DNA from: Jeongeupia sp. USM3
GTDB lineage: Bacteria > Pseudomonadota > Gammaproteobacteria > Burkholderiales > Chitinibacteraceae
NCBI RefSeq assembly: GCF_001808185.1
Contig: NZ_CP017668.1
Location: 992,001-1,056,000, forward strand
Direction: 5' to 3'
Length of the DNA stretch: 64,000 nt
Under the pieces are notes generated by a model. It had not been told where the DNA came from. It was given only the letters and a program-made list of their open reading frames with translations, and ran no database searches. The position numbers were made by a program, and so were the translations under genes. Numbering within the stretch: the stretch's first letter is position 1; each line of letters begins with the position of its first letter. Shown here piece after piece: positions 59,742-64,000 of the stretch.

Positions 59742-60065
59742 CCGGCATCTCGCCGGCATCATGTCGTCAGCATCGTGCCAGACCGCGTGGCGACTGGCGG
59801 TCAGCCTCCGGAGCCGGACGGCCACGCCCGTCACACCCTCCCGGCGCCGGGAGACGCCCGCCGATTTGTACAAGTCGTTGCAATTGGCAGGCAATACGAT
59901 GCATCCGGGGCCGCCCCTTGCCTACCTTTTTACCAAAAACGTTGTTAGAATCCGGTCCTGTCGGTCGTCAATGATGCCTAACTGCTTTTCGGAGCCATCG
60001 ATCTACGGTCGATAGCCCTAGTGGTTTTTTGTCCAACTCGTCTTTAATTCAAAGGTTTGAAAAAA
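59742..60065. other. Leader/promoter region of the Ala-rich lipoprotein gene
   Basis: 324 bases without a gene. An extended -10 promoter TGTTAGAAT (59943-59951) predicts a leader of about 105 bases containing an ATCGA/TCGAT hairpin (about 59997-60014) and an AAAGG ribosome binding site. The distal part shows nothing recognisable. Confidence 0.5.
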
Positions 60066-60272
60066 ATGAAACAGTCTCTGCTCGTTGCTGCTCTGCTCGC
60101 CGTTGCCCTGACCGCTTGCGGCAAGAAAGAAGAAGCTCCGGCTGCCGCTTCGGCTGTTGTTGAAGCTTCGGCTCCGGTTGAAGCTGCTGCTTCGGCTGTT
60201 GAAGCTGCTGCTTCGGAAGTTGCTTCGGCTGTTGAAGCTGCTGCTTCGGATGTTGCTTCGGCTGCCAAGTAA
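60066..60272 (+). CDS. Small alanine-rich lipoprotein
   Basis: 68 residues from the ATG at 60066; a TTG nine bases upstream is rejected. Signal peptide with lipobox LTAC (Cys18), then GKKEE and four degenerate repeats of a VEAAASAVEAAAS-like unit that should form an amphipathic helix, as in Lpp-type lipoproteins. Codons are strongly GCT, GTT and GAA, unlike the GCC/GTC preference of the surroundings, as expected for a very highly expressed gene. Likely an abundant envelope lipoprotein; function unknown. Confidence 0.82.
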   Translation: MKQSLLVAALLAVALTACGKKEEAPAAASAVVEASAPVEAAASAVEAAASEVASAVEAAASDVASAAK

Positions 60273-60289
60273 TTCAGGCAAGCTGCAAC

Positions 60290-60317
60290 AAAAAGCCGAC
60301 CGTAAGGTCGGCTTTTT
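60290..60317 (+). terminator. Rho-independent terminator after the Ala-rich lipoprotein gene
   Basis: AAAAGCCGACC/GGTCGGCTTTT with a GTAA tetraloop, 18 bases past the stop. Confidence 0.92.
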
Positions 60318-60350
60318 GCATTTCTGTCGTCTTTCCTGCGATCCCGTTTC

Positions 60351-61658
60351 ATGCCCACCCAGATTCTGCTGCCCCGCTGGCTGATCCCGATTGAACCGCG
60401 CGAAGTGCTGACCGGCCATGCGCTAGTCATCAAGCAGGACCGCATCATCGCGATCCTGCCCGCCGCCGACGCCCTCGCCCGCTATCCCGACGCCGAACGC
60501 GTCGAGCTGCCCGAGCATGCACTGCTGCCGGGCCTGATCAATCTGCACGCGCATTCGGCGATGACGCTGCTGCGCGGCTACGCCGACGATCTGGCACTGA
60601 TGGACTGGCTCAACGACCACATCTGGCCGGCCGAAGGCGCCCACGTTTCGGACGAATTCGTCTTCGACGGCACCCAGCTGGCGATCGCCGAGATGATCCG
60701 TGGCGGCACGACCTGCGCCAACGACATGTATTTCCACCACGGCGCGGTCGCCCGTGCAGCGCTGGCCAGCGGCTTCCGGATGATGGTCGGCTGCTCGGTC
60801 CTCGAGTTCCCGACGCCCTACGCCGCCGACGCCGACCAGTACCTCCGCCGGGCGCTTGCGTGCATCGACGAATTCCAGGGCGAATCGCTGGTCGGCTTCA
60901 CGCTGGCACCGCACGCGCCGTACAGCGTCAGCGACGCGACTTTCGGCCGGGTGATCACGCTGGCCGACGAACTCGGTGTCGGCATCCACTGCCACATCCA
61001 CGAAACGCAGGACGAGATCGACGACAGCCTGCGCCAGCACGGCGTGCGGCCGCTCGAACGGCTCGCCAGGCTGGGCCTGCTCGACAGCCCGCTGATCGCC
61101 GCGCACATGGTGCACACGACCGACGCCGAGATCGCGCTGCTGGCGCAACGCGGCGTCCACGTCGCGCACAACCCGGCATCCAACCTCAAGCTGGCGTCGG
61201 GTTTCGCCCGCATCGCCGACCAGCTCGCCGCCGGCATCAACGTCGGCATCGGCACCGACGGTGCGGCCAGCAACAACAAGCTCGACCTGTTTGCCGAACT
61301 GCGCCTCACCGCGCTGCTTGCCAAGGGCCAGAGCGGCAGCCCGACCGCGCTGCCGGCCTGGCAGGCGCTGGAGATGGCAACGATCAACGGCGCCAGGGCG
61401 CTCGGCTGGGACGAGCGGATCGGCAGCCTGGCGGTGGGCAAGCAGGCCGACGTGATTGCGGTCGACCTGTCGAACATCGGCACGCAGCCGGCCTACGACC
61501 CGGTCTCGCATCTGGTCTACGCACTGGATCGCAGCCAGGTCAGCCACGTCTGGATCGCCGGCGTGCCGCAGCTTGCGGGCGGCGAGCTGACGCGCTTCAA
61601 GCCGGCGCAACTCGCCGCCAATGCCCGGCGCTGGCAGGCGCGGATCGCGCCGCGCTGA
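60351..61658 (+). CDS. mtaD: 5'-methylthioadenosine/S-adenosylhomocysteine deaminase (amidohydrolase)
   Basis: 435 residues. Amidohydrolase metal ligands His66 and His68 in LINLHAHSAMT, the later His in IHCHIHET (about 217) and the Asp in IGTDGAASNN (about 303). The whole resembles TRZ/ATZ-type deaminases of the MtaD group, which deaminate methylthioadenosine, S-adenosylhomocysteine and adenosine. It precedes ubiG, a SAM-dependent methyltransferase that produces S-adenosylhomocysteine, so a recycling link is plausible. Confidence 0.9.
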   Translation: MPTQILLPRWLIPIEPREVLTGHALVIKQDRIIAILPAADALARYPDAERVELPEHALLPGLINLHAHSAMTLLRGYADDLALMDWLNDHIWPAEGAHVSDEFVFDGTQLAIAEMIRGGTTCANDMYFHHGAVARAALASGFRMMVGCSVLEFPTPYAADADQYLRRALACIDEFQGESLVGFTLAPHAPYSVSDATFGRVITLADELGVGIHCHIHETQDEIDDSLRQHGVRPLERLARLGLLDSPLIAAHMVHTTDAEIALLAQRGVHVAHNPASNLKLASGFARIADQLAAGINVGIGTDGAASNNKLDLFAELRLTALLAKGQSGSPTALPAWQALEMATINGARALGWDERIGSLAVGKQADVIAVDLSNIGTQPAYDPVSHLVYALDRSQVSHVWIAGVPQLAGGELTRFKPAQLAANARRWQARIAPR

Positions 61659-61724
61659 GCATTACGGTTCAGCAGCGGCAGCGCTCGGGGTAAACTGGCA
61701 GCCTGACCGCACCGAACCCATGCC

Positions 61725-62450
61725 ATGACCGAAACGCCGCCGACTGCCGCCCCCATCAATGCCGATCAAGCCGAGATCGCCAAGTTCTCCGCCCTCGCCC
61801 ACAAGTGGTGGGACAAGGACGGCGAATTCAAGCCGCTGCACCAGATCAACCCGCTGCGGCTGCAGTTCATCGCCGACCATGCGGTACTGACCGCGCAGCA
61901 GGCGCTCGACGTCGGTTGCGGCGGCGGCATCCTCAGCGAAGCACTGGCGCAGGCCGGCGCACAAGTCACCGGCATCGACCTGGCCGAAAAATCGCTCAAG
62001 GTCGCCAAGCTGCACCTGTTCGAATCGAACGTCTCGGTCGACTACCGCTGCGTCGCGGTCGAAGCACTGGCGGCGGAAACGCCGGAAAGCTTCGACGTCG
62101 TCACCTGCATGGAAATGCTCGAACACGTGCCGTCGCCGGCGAGCATCGTCGCCGCCTGCGCCCAGCTGGCCAAACCGGGCGGCTGGGTGTTCTTCTCGAC
62201 GCTGAACCGCAACCCGAAGGCCTACGCGCTGGCGGTGATCGGCGCCGAGTACCTGATGGGGCTGCTGCCACGCGGTACGCACGACTACGCCAAGTTCATC
62301 AAGCCGTCCGAGCTGGCGCGCATGACACGCGCCGCCGGGCTTGAAACGGTCACCGTCAGCGGCATGCAGTACAACCCGATCTCCGGCATCGCAACCCTGT
62401 CCGACGATGCCGACGTCAATTACCTCGTCGCCTGCCGCAAGCCGCTGTGA
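61725..62450 (+). CDS. ubiG: Ubiquinone biosynthesis O-methyltransferase
   Basis: 241 residues, typical. SAM-binding motif LDVGCGGGILSEALA (about residues 62-76), EMLEHVPSP further on, and the UbiG-specific HKWWDKDGEFKPLHQINPLR near the N-terminus. It carries out both O-methylation steps of ubiquinone synthesis. A TAAACT -10 with TTCAGC 17 bases upstream (about 61669-61697) is a possible own promoter. A family B repeat lies between it and gph. Confidence 0.95.
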   Translation: MTETPPTAAPINADQAEIAKFSALAHKWWDKDGEFKPLHQINPLRLQFIADHAVLTAQQALDVGCGGGILSEALAQAGAQVTGIDLAEKSLKVAKLHLFESNVSVDYRCVAVEALAAETPESFDVVTCMEMLEHVPSPASIVAACAQLAKPGGWVFFSTLNRNPKAYALAVIGAEYLMGLLPRGTHDYAKFIKPSELARMTRAAGLETVTVSGMQYNPISGIATLSDDADVNYLVACRKPL

Positions 62451-62456
62451 TCGCAA

Positions 62457-62605
62457 CTGACAAAACCCTGCTGGCGGCGTCGTGCTCGCTTGCCGTACTT
62501 GCTTGTACGGTCTGCACTTCGGCCCCTGAAGGGCCCCTTGCCAGCACCGCTGCGCCGGATTTGCCCCTCGCAGGACGCGCCCCTGGGGTATCTGCTGCCC
62601 GGCCT
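62457..62605. repeat. Family B repeat between ubiG and gph
   Basis: Starts TGACAAAACCCTGCTGGCGG, with GCTCGCTTGCCGTACTTGC, TTGTACGG, GGGCCCCTTGCCAGCACCG and then GGACGCGCCCCTGGGGTAT, the extended 3' block also seen in the copy at 43310. Confidence 0.75.
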
Positions 62606-62613
62606 CATTTTCA

Positions 62614-63279
62614 ATGGACACAGCCATGATCCGCGCCATTTTGTTCGATCTCGACGGCACGCTCGCCGACACCGCGCCCGACCTCGGCGCCGCGCTGAAC
62701 CGGCTTCTGGCCGAGGAAGGCCGGCCCGAGCAGCCGTATGATGCGATCCGGCCGCTGGCCTCGCACGGCGCCCGCGGACTGATCGGCCTCGGCTTCGGTG
62801 TCGGCCCGGACGACGCCTCGTTCAACGGCTTGCGCGAGCGCTTCCTCGCCCGCTACGCGGCGGCATTGTGCGAACACACGGTGCTGTTCGACGGCATTGC
62901 CGAACTGATCGCCGCGATCGGCGCGCGCGGCCTGCCCTGGGGCATCGTCACCAACAAGCCCGGCCGCTTCACCGATCCGCTGGTGCGCGAACTGCCGCTG
63001 CCGGTGCAGCCAGGCTGCATCGTCTCGGGCGACACCGTCGGCGTCGCCAAGCCCGATCCGAGGCCCATGCTGCACGCAGCCGAACAGCTCGGCGTGCCGG
63101 CGGAAAGCTGCATCTACATCGGCGATGCCGAACGCGACATCGAGGCCGGCCGCCGCGTCGGCATGAAAACGGTGATTGCCGACTACGGCTACATCAGCGT
63201 CGACGACCGGCCGACCACCTGGGGCGCCGACCTGCGCATTGCCCACCCGCTCGACCTGCTCGCGCATCTGCCTGACTGA
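62614..63279 (+). CDS. gph: Phosphoglycolate phosphatase (HAD superfamily)
   Basis: 221 residues. HAD motif I FDLDGTLADT (about residues 10-19, nucleophile Asp), motif II IVTNKPG, motif III with Lys in VAKPDPRPML and motif IV YIGDAERDIEAG. The family removes phosphate from 2-phosphoglycolate formed in repair of DNA 3' ends. The gene order ubiG-gph is common in proteobacteria. The start may be the ATG at 62626 (MIRAILFDL), as both lie near weak ribosome sites. Confidence 0.92.
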   Translation: MDTAMIRAILFDLDGTLADTAPDLGAALNRLLAEEGRPEQPYDAIRPLASHGARGLIGLGFGVGPDDASFNGLRERFLARYAAALCEHTVLFDGIAELIAAIGARGLPWGIVTNKPGRFTDPLVRELPLPVQPGCIVSGDTVGVAKPDPRPMLHAAEQLGVPAESCIYIGDAERDIEAGRRVGMKTVIADYGYISVDDRPTTWGADLRIAHPLDLLAHLPD

Positions 63280-63302
63280 GCCCTTCGGTCGACACGTCCC
63301 CG

Positions 63303-63334
63303 TCAAAACGCCCCGGCACGCCGGGGCATTTTCA
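63303..63334. terminator. Bidirectional terminator after gph
   Basis: AAAACGCCCCGG/CCGGGGCATTTT hairpin, 25 bases past the gph stop and shortly after the convergent acuI-like gene. Confidence 0.8.
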
Positions 63335-63347
63335 ATGAGACCGCATC

Positions 63348-64000
63348 TCAGCGATGGACGTCGACAATGAACCGGCCACGATGGCGGCCGGCGATGATGT
63401 CGGCCGCCGCAGCAAAGGTCTCGGCCAGGCCGATCTCGGTGCTGGTACTTGCAAGCAAGACCGGATCGATCAGCCCGGCGAGCAAGTCCCACGCCGCCTG
63501 GCGCTGCGCCCTTGGGGCATACACGCTGTCGACCCCGTACAGCGTCACGCCCCGCAGAATGAATGGCGCCACCGTCGCCGGAAAATCCATCCCGCCGGCC
63601 AGGCCGCACGCCGCCACCGCGCCGTCGCGCCGCACCTGCGCGCAAGCGTTCGCCAGTACATGACTGCCGACCGAATCGACGACGCCGGCCCAGCGCTCCT
63701 TCTGCAGCGGCTTGCCGGCGCCCGACAAGCCGGCCCGGTCGACGATCTCGGCGGCGCCGAGCGTGCGAAGGTAATCGGCCGCATCCGGCTTGCCGGTCAC
63801 CGCAACGACCTCGAAGCCCAGCTTGGCCAGCAGCATCACCGCCACCGAACCGACCCCGCCGGTCGCGCCAGTCACCAGCACCGGCCCGCCCCCGGGCGTC
63901 AGGCCGTGCGTCTTCAGCGCCTGCACGCACAGCATCGCCGTATAGCCGGCGGTGCCGAGTGCCATCGCATCATGCGCGGCCAGCCCTGCCGGCAGCCGCA
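63348..64000 (-). CDS. acuI: Acrylyl-CoA reductase/quinone oxidoreductase, YhdH-AcuI type (partial)
   Basis: C-terminal about 217 residues; the 5' end lies beyond the window. The NADPH-binding segment is PVLVTGATGGVGSVAVMLLA, then VVAVTGKPDAADYLRTLGA and DSVGSHVLANACAQ, ending GRFIVDVHR. This wording is specific for the YhdH/AcuI medium-chain dehydrogenase group, which reduces acryloyl-CoA with NADPH. There is no zinc site, as expected. Confidence 0.87.
   Translation of the reverse strand, partial: RLPAGLAAHDAMALGTAGYTAMLCVQALKTHGLTPGGGPVLVTGATGGVGSVAVMLLAKLGFEVVAVTGKPDAADYLRTLGAAEIVDRAGLSGAGKPLQKERWAGVVDSVGSHVLANACAQVRRDGAVAACGLAGGMDFPATVAPFILRGVTLYGVDSVYAPRAQRQAAWDLLAGLIDPVLLASTSTEIGLAETFAAAADIIAGRHRGRFIVDVHR

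Overview
The window is GC-rich chromosomal DNA from a betaproteobacterium, most likely order Neisseriales (Chromobacteriaceae/Chitinibacteraceae-like). The evidence is the gene set: DUF3579-argF-leuE-argG, DUF2788 and DUF3149 proteins, PpnP, YajQ, priA beside hemE, a betaproteobacterial nrdA/nrdB pair with NrdR boxes, and a flgB-to-flgL cluster driven by a sigma-54 site. The species cannot be fixed from the sequence. No rRNA, tRNA, CRISPR array, integrase or transposase gene was recognised.

Layout. 1-9.6 kb: end of a type II secretion operon (gspM end, gspN), the PII protein GlnB, then on the minus strand priA, hemE, an ABCD/SbmA-type ABC transporter, a small secreted protein and glnS, followed by a Yip1-family membrane protein. 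9.6-15.4 kb: uracil salvage (uraA, upp), a periplasmic TPR protein with an L,D-transpeptidase, a FabG-type reductase, DUF3579. 15.5-21.8 kb: arginine synthesis (argF, argG) with a LysE-type exporter, small conserved proteins (DUF2788, PpnP, YajQ) and a diguanylate cyclase. 21.8-27.2 kb: an ArnT/PMT-like glycosyltransferase, rpmE2, rho, trxA, radA. 27.5-38.9 kb: flagellar rod, hook, ring and junction genes flgBCDEFGHIJKL, all on the minus strand, with several gaps occupied by repeat elements. 39-45.4 kb: a DUF2325 protein with a Fur-like box, an MscS channel, a decayed Cdd1-type gene, an MFS transporter, DUF1579, an FKBP isomerase, and two SRPBCC proteins with an ArsR regulator.

45.4-48.3 kb is the accessory region. 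About 0.87 kb of non-coding repeat debris leads into an AT-rich two-gene operon. The first gene is a dGTP triphosphohydrolase (HD domain). The second, joined by an ATGA overlap, is a very small archaeo-eukaryotic-primase-like protein. Its reading frame breaks at a five-base homopolymer, but the following frame restores the third primase motif. It sits immediately downstream of nrdB, and I regard it as a candidate nucleotide-pool-based anti-phage module. It is the most interesting item in the window.

48.4-64 kb: nrdB and nrdA with two paralogous lipoproteins between them, a Tat-exported PhoX-type phosphatase followed by an orphan 52-residue TatA, slyD, a Bcp-like protein that lacks its peroxidatic cysteine, the ribosomal oxygenase roxA, a small Ala-rich lipoprotein with distinctive codon use, mtaD, ubiG, gph and the end of an acuI-like reductase.

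Throughout, short intergenic repeats with terminal inverted repeats (at least three families) fill gaps between genes. Many start sites were moved downstream from the longest open frame on the basis of ribosome binding sites, signal peptides and family length; the reasons are given per gene.
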